A stretch of 64,000 nucleotides of DNA, from assembly GCF_028502605.1 (NCBI RefSeq), contig NC_079232.1:6200001-6264000 (forward strand). Reading direction: 5' to 3'. Below are positions 25,111-37,001 of this stretch, piece by piece. This stretch comes from Trichoderma breve. Its lineage: Eukaryota; Ascomycota; Sordariomycetes; Hypocreales; Hypocreaceae. The position numbers and the translations under genes were made by a program. Each line of letters begins with the position of its first letter. The first letter of the stretch is position 1. The notes under the pieces are model-generated. The model saw only the letters and a list, made by a program, of their open reading frames with translations, did not search any database and had not been told where the DNA came from.

Positions 25111-28042
25111 TTATTTGCGCTCTGGCTCTTCCGCCGCGTCAGGTTTGGGAGATTGCAAGTCCTCGGATGGTTCCGGGGCTGTCTCGGTCGAGGGATGGCC
25201 ATCTTCATGCTCAGTATTTTGCAGCGATTCAGATTCCGTGCTCTGAACATGCTCAAAATCGTCAGCTTCAGCCTCTAGTGATGACAATTGATCCTCTGTG
25301 ATCTCATCCTCGAGCGTGCCAACGTCTGGTGTTTCTCGCATAAACTGAGACCCATTGTGCCATGAAAAGTATTCGCCAGTAGCTACTCCTTCGACTAGAG
25401 ATAGGAAGTGTGACGCCTCAGCTTCATTAAGCACAAAGGGTGGTTCGTCTGTGCCTTGTGGAGGGCCGGCTTGAAGAGAAAGCTCTTGCCGGTGGCCTCC
25501 GTGTCGGCCTGCATCAATGCTGTTGTAGCAAAGCGTGTGGCCATGGAACTCGAGTTGGACGGTTTGATGAATTTCCAATCCCATAAATATGTATGGTACA
25601 TTGATGGTGGCCTTGGAAGGCTTGCGTGTTGTTTTAGCCGTTGTCACCCATGCTTTGGGGATTGAGAACTTGGCTTTGCTGGGTGTTTTCAAAACACCTT
25701 GGGGGAGATTGAACTCGCTTTGAGATAAAAATTCCTTGACGGGCTCTTGGCTTGCATCAAGCGGCAGAAGATGGTTTTGTGTCATGCGAACATCTAGACT
25801 TTCACTGGGCAAAAGCACGTCATTGATATGCTGTGCTGCAACTCCAAAGAGGGCTGAGCCAGGGGGAAGACAGGAGCCGGTCAGGTCGCTATCGGGATTC
25901 ACTGGCAGTTGCAGTTGTATTGTGGGGGGCGCGGAGTCATATTTTGCGAAGGAATGATTCGGGTCTGGAGAAAAGTTGAGAACAATCGTCGCGCGCTGTG
26001 TTGTAAGCTTGTCTTCTTCCATGATAGATGTAAACGATGCCGGATGGGGAAGAACAGGAGAAAGCAGTCGACGATGCTTCGTCATTGCAGCTACTGTCTG
26101 TGAATGCTTCCCGTGAAGCACATGTCCGAAAGAGGCTGTAACCTGGTGGACTGATTCGGTTCCTTTTGTCGCCCTGAGATCGGAAATGACATTGGGGAAT
26201 TGCGTTGAAGCGTCATCTCCTGGAGCGGCAGCTTGGCCAACTGGTGTGACGAATCTTGACCACTGCCTAAGCTTGTCTTTCCAAGGCATACTCCTGTTTT
26301 CTCTTTGATGGCTGACAAAAGCCTCGTCTTTAATACCGCTGATGTCTGATGGTGTGATAATATGGACACTGGTTTGGGTATCCTTTGCTGTCGGATCCAA
26401 TAGAAGTCGCAGAGCGATATCAGCAGGAGATTCTGTCCCCGTGGAAGCAAGGTGCTGCTTCTGCAGCCAAGAGATTTCAAGTTCCTATCTATTCGTTAGC
26501 CCAGGAAAACCTGGCAACATGACAGTTGAAGCATACTTTATTGTTTTCATCGTAAGCAATATGCGTCTTGGTGATTCGTTCTAGCTCTCGGAGAAGCTTC
26601 TCGTCTAAGTCGTGCTCTTGAATGATATCCGAGGAGATTTTCTGGGACCGAATTGATCTGACTGTTTCGTCAAGGTGGGAGAGGATGGCGGGAATGGTGG
26701 ATTTTCGAGCGTAAATATTGATCCGGTGATCGTCGAAACTGGTAGTGATTTTCTCCTTATTAGACTGATATAGAAAGTCTCTGGAGAGTAGCTCAAGTAC
26801 GGCGCTATTAGGAGCTAGGACGGGAATGTTAGCCTAGATTCGCTCGTTATCAAGCGGTCATCAAGACTTACAGGCAATCAGCTCAAAGATGCGAGGTTGT
26901 AGCCAAACAAGAGTTCTGCCTAAGCCTTCAACCTGCTCTTGAACCTCTAGATTCCATATAATCTGCATAATCATGATCACTTGTCGTTGCTTCGGCCTAA
27001 GCGGCCCCCAGTGGTCAGGCTTTGCAGCCACCCAAGGCTCCTGTTTGACAATCCAGGGATAGCGCAACTGCTTCCCTTGATCTCGCTTGGACAACAAAAC
27101 CAGGCGCTTCTGGCTAAAATACTTTGCAAGTTGGTTAAATGTGAAACCGTCCAGCAGGGTATTAGCCAGAGAGTCGAAATCCTTCATTCGTAGAATCGTC
27201 TTGTCGACGGGCCGTAGGTCATCGATATTCTTCATCGCCGCTCTCATTGCCTCTTCATCACTCTCCTCTTTCACGTCCACCATATTATCCCTTTCGGTAT
27301 CGAGCTCGATCGTAGCTTCTGCTGCATCTTCTTGGACTCTTCGTACGGGTCTCTTGGGCCTCTTCATTTCGTTGGGATTCTTTAACATGATGGCATCGAT
27401 CTGCTCTCCAAGAGCGGCAACGGAGACGCTCCTGGACTGCACGAGTTCATCGTGGAAATCTTTCTTGGCTTTGAACCCACGCCTGGGTCTTGGTTGGCTG
27501 GGTTCGGCTGCATCAGTCTCTGTGATGGCAGCTCCCTCTTGAGAAGTAGATTGCTCTGGTTGATTCCATTCGTCTGCGTCAGGTTCTTCTGCCACAGGCT
27601 CCTCTTTGAGAAGCGACTCTTCAGCAAGCATTTCTCTCAACTCTTCTGAAAGTTCACTCTCAAATCCTTCACCCAAATGCCGCTCTATAGCCTCTTGCGC
27701 CGCAGGACTGGCCTCGATTTCCAAGGGTGCCAGCCCCCAATCGGGTATTTCTTCCTCTTTTCGACGGCGCCATGGTTTGCGGCTGGATGACTTTTTGAAC
27801 GACCGCTTGGATGTCTGCTTGTTCGATTTCTTAAACTCGCGCTCACTGATTCTCCCAGAAATCAGCGCCTCTATCTTCTCTTTGCTATGAATGACGGGGT
27901 CGGAGCTGTAGCATCGTTGCTGGATCCATTCTCCACGACTGTATAAGCTGCGGTTGCTTAGCGTAGCTCTGGCTGATAGAATCGACGAGGAGAGGCGGTT
28001 GGCAAAACAGGCGCGCGGCACGTTCACCGCTCTGGAAAGCAT
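25111..28042 (-). CDS. SLS1: Mitochondrial inner-membrane regulator SLS1
   Basis: Three exons on the minus strand: 28042-26872, 26814-26537 and 26484-25111; introns of 57 and 52 bp with GCTAAC branches; 940 aa. The start at 28042 gives an Arg/Ser-rich, acid-free mitochondrial presequence (MLSRAVNVPRACFANRLSSS). The rest matches the SLS1 'mitochondrial inner-membrane-bound regulator' family. There is a basic stretch (KKSSSRKPWRRRK) and a long acidic Glu-rich linker. Then comes the conserved core at about residues 300-390 (MKDFDSLANTLLDGFTFNQL, ending FELIASPNSA across the first splice), and KH-like repeats (RINIYARKSTIPAIL). Yeast Sls1 couples mitochondrial transcription by Rpo41/Nam1 to membrane-bound translation. 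It is divergent from NSE3, with 358 bp between starts. An in-frame Met 23 codons upstream is possible but spoils the presequence. Confidence 0.88.
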
Positions 28043-28400
28043 TGAGACAGTAGATTGAATGTTACATAAATGGCAACATGAAAAGGACAAACTCGGTATC
28101 GTCACAATCAAAAAAGATGAAGAGAGCTCTTCGCTTGGAACGATACGACGAACTGGGTAAGCACCTTGAAAGTTTGTGTGATAAGGCTTATCGATAGCTG
28201 ATAATGAGCGTCACCGAAGCAATTTACCCGGTAAACTAATCAGACGCGCTTCGGCTGTTGCGGCGCGTCTCCCCCTCCAAAAGGTTTCACAAAGCCCCTC
28301 GTTGGCTGATTCATTGCAATTCGACTTGGTACAAACAATCTTCAGCATTTATTTGTCATCTGGTTTGAGCTCATAGTTGCCATCAATTGCGCATACAGTC
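28043..28400. promoter_or_regulatory. Shared divergent promoter SLS1/NSE3 with palindrome
   Basis: The two start codons face away from each other across 358 bp. At 28242-28270, AGACGCGC is followed by a 13-nt loop and GCGCGTCT, an exact 8-bp inverted repeat whose halves resemble the MCB cell-cycle element (ACGCGT). Function inferred only. Confidence 0.5.
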
Positions 28401-29540
28401 ATGCCGCCCTCACAAAGGAGACGTCGTCCGGTAGGTGCAAGCTCAACAGCAGATGGATATTTGATGGCTTCTCTTCGTTCTGACAAACAGACTCAATTAG
28501 GTAGATGAGGATGGAGACACGGACGAGGATGCCCGTCCTCGACAGCGCCAACACATCGAGGCCTCGGAAGCCGAGCAAGACGAAGATATGTCCGATGAAG
28601 ATGCAGAAACGAACGGTGCCTCCTCGACTGCCGATGATCAGATGGCCAAGAAGCTAGTTCGATATGCAATCTCATGCGAGTATTCAAGAACGGCGATAAA
28701 GAGAGACGGAATCAAGGATCGAGGTAGGGAGACTTGAGTGATAGGCACTATGGGGGTGAAATAGTCTGCTAACTAAGCTGCGGCTTAGTACTCGGAAAGC
28801 AAGGTCGTTCATTCAGAAGGATATTCGAGTTGGCACAAACACAACTGAGAACAGTCTGGGGTATGGAGCTGCGCGAGTTACCCGTCCGGGAAAAAATGAC
28901 ACTTCATGAAAAGAGACAAGGTACGTTGGCTGTGACGAAAAGCATCGGTCTATCAATACTTTTCGGAATTCTGGTAACTGATTGTAAACGCATTGCAGCT
29001 ATGAAGTCGAACGCACAGCCAAAGACCGGGTCGGGTGCCTATATCCTATCTTCAACATTGCCAGAAGTATACCGAAGCGCATCGATCCTTAAGCCATCCA
29101 AGGTCCCAAGCGCGGAGCAGGAAGCAACATATTCTGCATTCTACACGTTGATCGTTTCGTTGATATGGCTGAACGGCGGGGAGCTCAGCGAGCAGAAGCT
29201 GCAGAGATACCTCATGCGGCTCAATGCCGATCGAATGTTGGCAAGCGAGAGAACGGAACTAGCGATGAAGCGCATAGAGAGACAAGGATATGTGATCAAA
29301 AAGGTAGATCGGCCGCCAGTCGGTTACGAGGGCGACCAAACCATCACATGGCATGTCGGCCCCCGAGCGAAGGAAGAAATTGGACTGGATGGTGTCATTG
29401 GGTTGGTGCAAGAGGTCTATGGCCACCCTGAGGATGAGACCTTTGACAAGAAGCTTCGATCGAGTTTGGGTATTAAGAGTAGACCACTCGCAGAAGGAGG
29501 GGAGGATTATAACGATGCCGGTATGACAAACGGGGCGTAG
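28401..29540 (+). CDS. NSE3: SMC5/6 complex subunit Nse3 (MAGE domain)
   Basis: Four exons: 28401-28430, 28501-28723, 28789-28920 and 28999-29540; 308 aa. The N-terminal about 70 residues are acidic and disordered (DEDGDTDEDARPRQRQ). The MAGE homology domain spans about residues 75-285: VRYAISCEYSRTAIKR, then FELAQTQLRTVWGMELRELP, LPEVYRSASILKP and ILIVSLIWLNGGELSE-like segments (TLIVSLIWLNGGELSEQKLQ), ending in the winged-helix half QGYVIKKVD. Nse3 binds Nse1 and Nse4 and bridges the SMC5/6 heads in DNA repair and chromosome segregation. The third intron is a multiple of three and stays open in frame, so retention would only insert 26 residues. Convergent with SF3B5 (286 bp between stops). 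Confidence 0.88.
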
Positions 29541-29825
29541 CATAGGCGATGATACGATGGCGGCGTTTGTGATTCATAGATCTCAGAATTGCTTCTTCTT
29601 CTTCTTTTTTTTTCTCACTTCACATTCCTGTTACCATCTTTCGCATACTCTAGTCGTTGCTTAGTTATAGGGGTATCTTGCCGTACGGATTTGCCGTTCC
29701 ACGACGCCATTTCATGTGCAAACAAAACACAAAGCATATATATGTATATACATCTTTCAATAAACCAAATTTTGCCATCTAGGCTCAGCTTTTTCTCGTC
29801 GCGTGCTTCGATGTCGGATATCAAT

Positions 29826-30257
29826 TCAATCTTCGCGAGGTGGTGGAGGCCCGCATGGCTGGATCATTTTCTGTGCGCCGAATAAACCAAAAAAGCGTCA
29901 GCAAAGAACAGTTTTTGAGCCAATCTTGGATCTCTGTACACGCAAAAGAAGCCGAACTACATACCCTGATCATTTGAGCCCGCGTCTTCGTCAATGGCTC
30001 ATTTTCAGCCAACGAGATGTATGTGAGAAGCGGCCGGTGGCCGACGATAGAGGCATAAGTATCTCGCTGGATATTCGTCCGCCACTCCCAGCTAGAGGTA
30101 TCCGGATGGCCAGTTCCGATATATTTGGCCTGGAGACGTTCGAGTTCCTGCTGGTTGCGAAGCTTGTCGGCCTAGTGTCGAGGACAGCAGAATTAGCAAG
30201 GATACGCGATTGATTGAGAATTGCGCGAACGAGATTGCAGGCACGACCACTTACCAT
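29826..30257 (-). CDS. SF3B5: Splicing factor 3B subunit 5 (SF3b10)
   Basis: Reassembled by hand from three exons: 30257-30255 (the ATG alone), 30171-29965 and 29870-29826; 84 aa. Introns are 83 bp (GTAAGT...ACTAG) and 94 bp (GTATGT...GCACAG). The protein reads MADKLRNQQELERLQAKYIG, then GHPDTSSWEW, RDTYASIVGH, LLTYISLAENE and a C-terminus MIRKMIQPCGPPPP. This is the SF3b10/Ysf3 family at almost its usual length (human 86 aa). It is a core piece of the U2 snRNP SF3b complex, where it packs against SF3B1 and SF3B3 and helps recognise the branch point. The whole first coding exon is the start codon, so protein prediction by long reading frames misses it. Confidence 0.93.
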
Positions 30258-30971
30258 GGCTGCGATTCAGATGCAGTAACGAAATATGATAACGGCACGT
30301 AGTTCTCTAGACGTTTTAGATGAAAGAGGAAGGGAAATTGAACGTAGCCAACAGGAAATTACTGGACCAAAGACGCAACTGGGATTCAGCCGTAGCTGAG
30401 CTTGGATGAATTGGCGACCGGTTCAAACTCGGCTGAATACAGGCAGAATCGGGGCGATTTATTTCTGCAAGATGAGGTCAGCGCTGGTCGTGTTGACACA
30501 TGCTATTTCGAGCGGCATGCGGTTCTGCATCTGTACATGTACTTACCGTATCTATGCAAAGTGCGTGTCTGTGCGGTACATGAACATTTTCATTTTCCAT
30601 CCTTATCGACAAACCTTGTTATTCATCTGCTCGGCACTTGAGCCTCTTCTTCTTTCCTTTGTTCTGGACAACTTCATTTTTCGGGGCATCTCTAGCCTCT
30701 AACTGGGCTAGCCAAATTTCTCTTTTCCGGCTTACTCAGAAGTGCAGTAGCATTGCCTTTACTTGACAGTATCGGGATCAAGAGTGAGACCAAGCGCGTC
30801 TCTCAACGAAAACAGAGGGCATCTTTTTTATCTGGGATACAACAACTTTTATTCGTCACGATTTTCTTTATCTCAGTTCTATTTTTTTTCATTGTCATCG
30901 TTTCAAGACGTTGAAATACCTATTTGAGAAGCTGGCATTCTCCTCTACCCGTCAAGGTGACATTCACAACC
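30258..30971. other. Divergent promoter region SF3B5 / zinc-ribbon gene
   Basis: 714 bp between two divergent starts. CT-rich, with no ORF of note. Presumed bidirectional promoter. Confidence 0.45.
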
Positions 30972-32349
30972 ATGGCTCAACCACTCATCACCCCAGAACA
31001 TTGGACAGAGCTCATCGCCGCCAGGAGGCAGAGGCGGCTTTGTTCGGAACACGTGGAAGCGTTGAAGCGCTCTTGCGCAAGCGAATGTGGGAAAAGACAC
31101 GTCTCGGAGTGCACAAAGTGCTGGTCTCTGGTCCTCGAGAGGATGCGCCAGAGGTATAGCGAGGGCCAAGACCGCGAATGGTTCACGTATAGGAAAGCGT
31201 TTCACCAGGAGCTGGAGGGCCTATTTGCAGACGCGAAGGAGCACAGGACAAGCGTCAAGCAGATTGAGGCGCGGATAGAGTCGGAAAAGGAAGCGTGGTA
31301 TCGATGGAACCTGAGGAAATACCCCGAGTACCTTGTCACCTGCGATGACCAGTATGTCCATGAGGAGTTGAGAGCCATGCTGGATGACCCGGATCGGTCA
31401 CGCGACGAGGTGGTAGGCATGGTATGGCGAGGAATCGGGAAGCCCCCCGACTGGGCTGAGCATGTGGATGCGTTTGCAGTAGAGGTTGCTGCTGCTGGGG
31501 GGAATCCGGCCGCCCTGCAGAGACTCTACGTGAAGGAGTTCTTCATGAACCATGAGACGGGTGAGCCTCTGGACCATTCGAAGATGTATCTGGATGACTA
31601 TACTTCCAACGAGAATATGAGCATCGAAGAGGCGTTTGGGAAACTGAGCAAGGATGCGCAGGAGATTAAGATAATAATACCCCAGCGAGAATTCTTCGTA
31701 TCGCGGCTGAACGATCTTCGAAGGGCCAAGATGGCCGATGAGCTGGAAAAGACGCAGCAGGCTACAAGCCAGGCTCAGGCAGCCGAGGAGCGGATATCGG
31801 GTGATGAGCTCTACAACCTGCCTCCATGTTCAGTGTGCGGAAAGGTCGTGGACACAAATGACGTCTTCTCTTGCACCGTATGTCAGGCCACCGTGCAGAT
31901 TGGAGGCAACCAGGGACTTACGGTTTACTGCTCTGAAGAGTGCTATGACGCTGGACACGTATGTATTTCTCCAATCCCGTAGACACCAACTCTACGAGTA
32001 ACCTGCTAACTCTCTTTCTGCCCAGGCCAAGCACGTTGATGAGATGCATCGCTGCCATGCCGGAGACAACTGCGTGCAGAACCGCGATACTGGACCAGAA
32101 GAAGATGTTGTAATGGAAGATGAGGCTGCACTCGACGCGTTTGCCTGCAAAGACTGCGTGGGCCTGAAACGGCTGACACTGTTCTGCTCAGAACGCTGTG
32201 CGTCTGAAAACATTGCTAGACACCAACATGAGGAACATGAAACCAAGATAGAGGCGGACGCGGCTTCCAGCTGGGTGAGTTCGTTGTCTCACGAGATCGA
32301 ATCGATCCTCCAGCGGGAGAATCCAGGGATAAAGATGGTGTTGATGTGA
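30972..32349 (+). CDS. Uncharacterised protein with two C-terminal zinc-ribbon/MYND-like clusters
   Basis: Two exons: 30972-31958 and 32026-32349 (67-bp intron, branch GCTAAC, CCCAG acceptor, phase 0); 436 aa. The first 100 residues contain a separate Cys group (CSEHVEALKRSCASECGKRH, then CTKC) and charged helices. The middle is helical and charged. The C-terminal 130 residues hold two Cys-rich units. One begins CSVCGKVV with CTVC and finishes YCSEECYDAGHAKHVDEMH. The other begins ACKDCVGL and finishes FCSERCASENIARHQ. The pattern C-x2-C...C-x2-C...CS-E-x-C...H-x3-H recalls MYND zinc fingers, which bind Pro-rich peptides. I do not recognise a named family. An alternative donor (GTGAGT, near 32276) in exon 2 exists, but using it would remove a good C-terminus. 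Confidence 0.75.
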
Positions 32350-32615
32350 TGGGATGGCGGCGTTCTTTTTTTGTATATTGCAAGTGTAATAGTATATAAT
32401 TATCATCATCACGAGATATCTGGCTGCTAAAGGCTTATCTATCAATATACCTGCTTCAATTTTCTTGGCATGCAATTTGGACAAACAAAAGAAACAGCTG
32501 TTTTGTTCTACACACATGACTACTACCAAGTTGTTTGTCCATGAAGCTCTTCTAACAGATGGAATGCAAGGCTGCTATAGTATATAAGCCACTCTAATTA
32601 GCGTGGTTCGCAACG
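32350..32615. other. Intergenic, nothing recognised
   Basis: Short spacer between the zinc-ribbon gene and tRNA-Gln. AT-rich, with no feature seen. Confidence 0.4.
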
Positions 32616-32687
32616 GGTTCTATGGTCTAACGGTTATGACTCCGGATTTTGATTCCGGCAGCGAGGGTTCGACTCCCCCTAGAACCT
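32616..32687 (+). tRNA. tRNA-Gln (UUG)
   Basis: Full cloverleaf without intron. The acceptor GGTTCTA pairs exactly with TAGAACC. The anticodon stem CCGGA/TCCGG carries loop TTTTGAT with anticodon TTG (reads CAA, Gln). The T arm GAGGGTTCGACTCCCCC has the standard TTCGA loop, so both internal promoter boxes are good. A T-run (TTATTATTTTTTC) follows as Pol III terminator. Confidence 0.93.
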
Positions 32688-32999
32688 AACCCGTTATTAT
32701 TTTTTCAATCTTTGTCTTTTTGCTTTTTGCAATGTTTCTTCTACTTACGAGCAATTGATTCCACAGAATGGCATTTATTGTTTCGAATAGACCAAGTTAT
32801 CCTCGACAATGGCTGGAGGCTGGCCTTTGCCTCTTGAGGCTAACGCACGATCCGTCTGTGATGTAAACACAATAAATGCATGAGTGAATGCCAAATGGCT
32901 TCTCTATTGTATCGTGGCTATCATAGACATAACTTTCTAGTAAGCTTCTATACATGTATCTACATGTCTAATTTTTATTTTGTTCTCTCATCATATCAT

Positions 33000-34669
33000 T
33001 CAGTTTTCAGTCTCTCGACTGCTTCCCTTTTCACTCGAGCTTCCCTTTTCGCTCGATCTATCCTCCTCTTTACCCGCAGCTCCCTCGCTTGCGGAATCGA
33101 CTAGTCCATATCGAAGGGCATATTCTTCCACCTCTGCGTGAGAAAGATAAGGCAGCTCCTTGGCAGCCTTGACGTACGACATGTTCTCGACATGGCCCTT
33201 GGCGAAGATGATATCAATCTCTTCCAGAGATCTGTTTGCGGTCTATACTGGTTGTTAGCGGGAGGGAAGCAATGCTTGATATACAAAGAGCCACATACCT
33301 CTGGGTAGAAGAAATAGAGAACGGGGAAGAAGCAAGCGTTTACCACGGCAAAGAACAAATAAGTTCCCCAGCCAATTCGGTTGATCATGATTGGGGTGAT
33401 CATGACAATGAAGAAGTTGAAGAGCCAGTTGGTACATGTCGAAACAGCATTTGCCTTTGCGCGAGTCTTGATGGGACTGATCTCGGCAGGGTAAAGCCAA
33501 GGAAGAGGAAGCCAGGTAGCTCCAAACGAGGCGATGTAAGTGAACAGACCGACGGCAGCTCCCTTGGCCGCGTTAGGATTTCCCGGGATCAGGCATGCGA
33601 AAGTCAGGACCATGGAAAGCATCTGGCCGGCCGTTCCCCAGAGGAAAAGCTTCCGGCGTCCGACTCGCTCAATGATGAACCAGGACACAGTGGCAAAGGC
33701 GGAGTATACAATCATGTTGACACCGCCGAGCAGCATGGCCATGTTGTGAGACTCGCCAATGGAGTTTTGGAACAGGATGGGAAAATAGTAGATGACGGCG
33801 TTGCAACCACCGACTTGCTGCATGAACTGGGACGAAGCGCCGAGCAACATGCGTCGGAAGTGCTGCGTCTTGCCGTTGGTGAAGAGGGCCTTGACGGGCG
33901 TGCTCTTTTGGCCGGCGAAACCCGAGGCTCTGATGGAATCGAGAATAATGTCTCGCTCCGTCTTGGTCTCTGGGCTGTCAACTTCATATCCGCGGAGGGC
34001 GGCAATGGTTCTCTCAGCCTCTTCATATCTTTCATGTGTGAGAAGCCATCGGGGACTGTCAGGAAGCCAGATCATTGCTGTGCTGAAGAGCAGGGCGAAG
34101 GTGATTTGGAAAGCAATGGGGAATCGCCAAACCAGGTCGTCAGGCCCGTACGATGCGCCGTAGTCGATCCAGTATGCAATCAGCGATCCAAAGGCAATGA
34201 TGCCTCCTTCGATACAGATCAGAAGACCACGGTTAGACGTCTTGCTACACTCGGCTTGGTACGTTGGGACGGTTGAGGTGTTGATGCCGTTTCCAACACC
34301 GGTGACGATGCGGCCGATGATGAACTGCGCCAGCTGGGCATGGCCGCGCATGGGTGTAACTTGAATAATGGTTCCGAAAATCATGATGATACCACCGAGG
34401 ATAATGGCACGGCGACGACCGAGCAAGTCTCCAACCGCAAGGATGAAAACAGCGCCTATCAAACAGCCAATCTCGTAGATGGCTGTCACCAGACCCTGCA
34501 TGGTAGAATCTCTAGTGGCGGGAAAGTAGTCGTTGAATACCGGGGAGGAAATGATACCGCTCATAACACCCTGGTCATAGCCAAAGAGAAGGAAAGCAGT
34601 GGTAGCGATGGTTGAGACGGCCAGGGAGAGAGGCCGCCCCGAAAGGCCAGCAAACGTAGGAGGCGCCAT
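33000..34669 (-). CDS. MFS sugar transporter
   Basis: Two exons: 34669-33299 and 33242-33000 (56-bp intron, GTATGT, GCTAAC, TATAG); 537 aa. The sugar-porter family signatures are in order: GYDQGVMSG in helix 1, GDLLGRRRAI after helix 2, GRIVTGVGNGINTSTVPTYQ in helices 4-5, PDSPRWLL after helix 6 (a variant of PESPRWL), GGCNAVIYYFP in helix 7, ERVGRRKLF between helices 8 and 9, and LYPAEISPIKTRAKA between helices 10 and 11. It ends, after the splice, with the PETANRSLEEID consensus. The cytoplasmic tail is Ser/Glu/Lys-rich with a duplicated SSEKGSS unit. It should import a hexose or related sugar across the plasma membrane; substrate cannot be told from sequence. Confidence 0.92.
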
Positions 34670-37001
34670 GATGGATTATCTCAAGACATACAACATATGC
34701 TATGCCTACGGTATAATACAGAGCAGGCGTTTTGTGCTCGGCTTGAATAATGGGGGATCGAAACCTGGAGGAAACATGGGGTTGAGCATGGTGTTATATA
34801 TACCCATGTATACAATTTGATATACGGGATAATACTTGGTTTGAGTCCTCTGAGGCTCGAGTCGGTCAAGATTTCCTGATCTGTCCAAAACGGCGTGTTA
34901 TCCACATGACATCATAATCGTCCGAAACAGCTGGATCGTCGTGTTGAAGCAGATTGCAAAGAGTCCTAGTCCGAGGCACGAGAATTCACAAGGTGGGTCG
35001 GAGTGACGATCGAGCGGAGCCGCAGACAGAGGTTGTGTGAGTTGCAGCGGCCAACGAGATGTGCTCTTTTCACCTTTCCAGTACAGGATCTTCATGATTG
35101 TTTCACGCAATATGCGGGCAGATGGAGGTGTTTGACTCCAGAAGCCCGGTTGAGTGGTTTTATCCAGCTGAGTTGGGGGTTCACACCCGTGCCACTTTCT
35201 AGATTCTCTTTACACAAGTCAGCTCTCTTGTTAGCAAAATCTTGCTCAAATGATTTAAATTACTACTAGTATTCATACTATCTTCAGCTCAAATCGTCGA
35301 TATAAAACACAAGCCAGTGCGTAAATAATATATGGGCTGGATAGGAATAGCCTCGAGCCGGTGGCAGATACACGTACCCGGCTCTCGACTACCGGAACCT
35401 CACCGGCACATTTGAAGAACGGTTCCAGTTTTTGGGCTGCCTGGCTCCCTCAAGTCAGCACTTGAGTGGCCCAGTTAAAGCGAGTCATTTTGCGACGGGA
35501 AACGATATGCATACTGGGATCTTCCACCCGCTTTGATTCGTGCGACTGCTGGGAAAGGGATACCGAGTGTCGATCAGCACATGCAAATCGGGGCCGCAAA
35601 CCCGAGAAACGAGGGTCTGCGAGGCTGCAAAATTTCGATAGCCCGTGTGGTCTCCGCTGAGATGGAGAGTTTGTGGTGCTCTTGAAGCACATGGCTGTGG
35701 CCAGAATAAGGGTTTTCCTGGAGATAGTTCCCGGACTTCTATTATATGGAGGAGCCCATGGGGTCTGATGGCAAGAAGACGGGGAAAGGCACTGACTCTC
35801 GTCCAGGTGCCCAATTAACGATGCACTAGTAATGAGAATATTAGAACTTGAATTCATTGAATCGTCTATACAATACATTCAAGAATTTCGATATCTGAGT
35901 TTACATCACTCGAACTTGACTCTAATACTCAGCTCCAAGAGCCTCATTCTTGGCAATTGCTGATTTCAAAACACACGTACCCACCCAACAATCCACATCA
36001 CTCCAAACAAGCAAGACAGAAGCCACGATGAGAATTTTTAAAAACTCTTCAGTATTTGTTTTGCCGCTCTTTATCCAATAAAACAACCGTCATTGGCCTG
36101 AACATTTCGTAAAAACTCTTCAAGTTTCGCAGGTCCAATGTTTTTTTCCCTATTCAGTAAACCCGCGCCAAGATTATGACATCGTTGTGGATCTACACCA
36201 AGAATCGCTGTCTCGGACCAAGATCCACAAATACGCCGGAACCGAATATCGGGACCGACTTGGCAACTTGGTTCACCGTTCAGACCTGAGATGGGACTTT
36301 TCTTTCAATGCTGTATGTGATAGGGCAACTCTTATCAATGGGTCGGCGAAACGAACCATCTAGAATGATAATACTCGGTTAGCACTGGGATACTAGGTAG
36401 TTTGACTGTCCCGAGAATGATACAAGTTGACCTACCCTACATCAATCAAGTAATTTTATGTAAAAGAAGGAAGAGGATATAACTGACAATGAAATGATTT
36501 AATGAAGCATGAAACAACAAAATTCAAACAAGTCAAGTACTGTAAAAGGAATGGTCTCATGTTTTGGTATTTATTATTATGTACATTGAACGCTGCTAGC
36601 CTGAATACGCCGTGTCGTTTGTATCATTTCTCGTGATGCAAATCATGTGCTGGCTATATCCAGCAAGCTCGGGTCAAGATGATGTGCATCAAAGGGTTTG
36701 ATAAGGAGAGTAAAATCGCAAAGATAGAATGAGAAACAGCAGGATAAGAAAAAAGAGAAGACACAATAGATGGCATGATGGACAGCGAAAAAAAGCAAGC
36801 TCACATTGAAAAGGATATAGTAACATAAATCCGTTTCATATGTTTGCTTACTTCTTGGAACTGCCATACCAACTAAATATGTCATTCGCTTAAGATGGTG
36901 GATATACGTAATAGAAAGCCTTGTGAATTCCGCTCAGGAGTTATGGATAGTAGCCTCACTGCTATTCTCTCAGAGACGTTCCACAACAACTAGACATTTT
37001 A
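34670..37001. other. Intergenic, promoter of sugar transporter
   Basis: 2.3 kb without a recognisable gene. The segment just above the transporter start is its promoter. TAAAAACTCTTCA occurs twice (about 36047 and 36111), a short direct repeat of unknown meaning. The right end is the 3' flank of SNX3. Confidence 0.45.

Noticed and set aside
33236..34276. 346-codon frame antisense to the sugar transporter
   Set aside because: Mirror of a conserved membrane-protein gene; no signature of its own.
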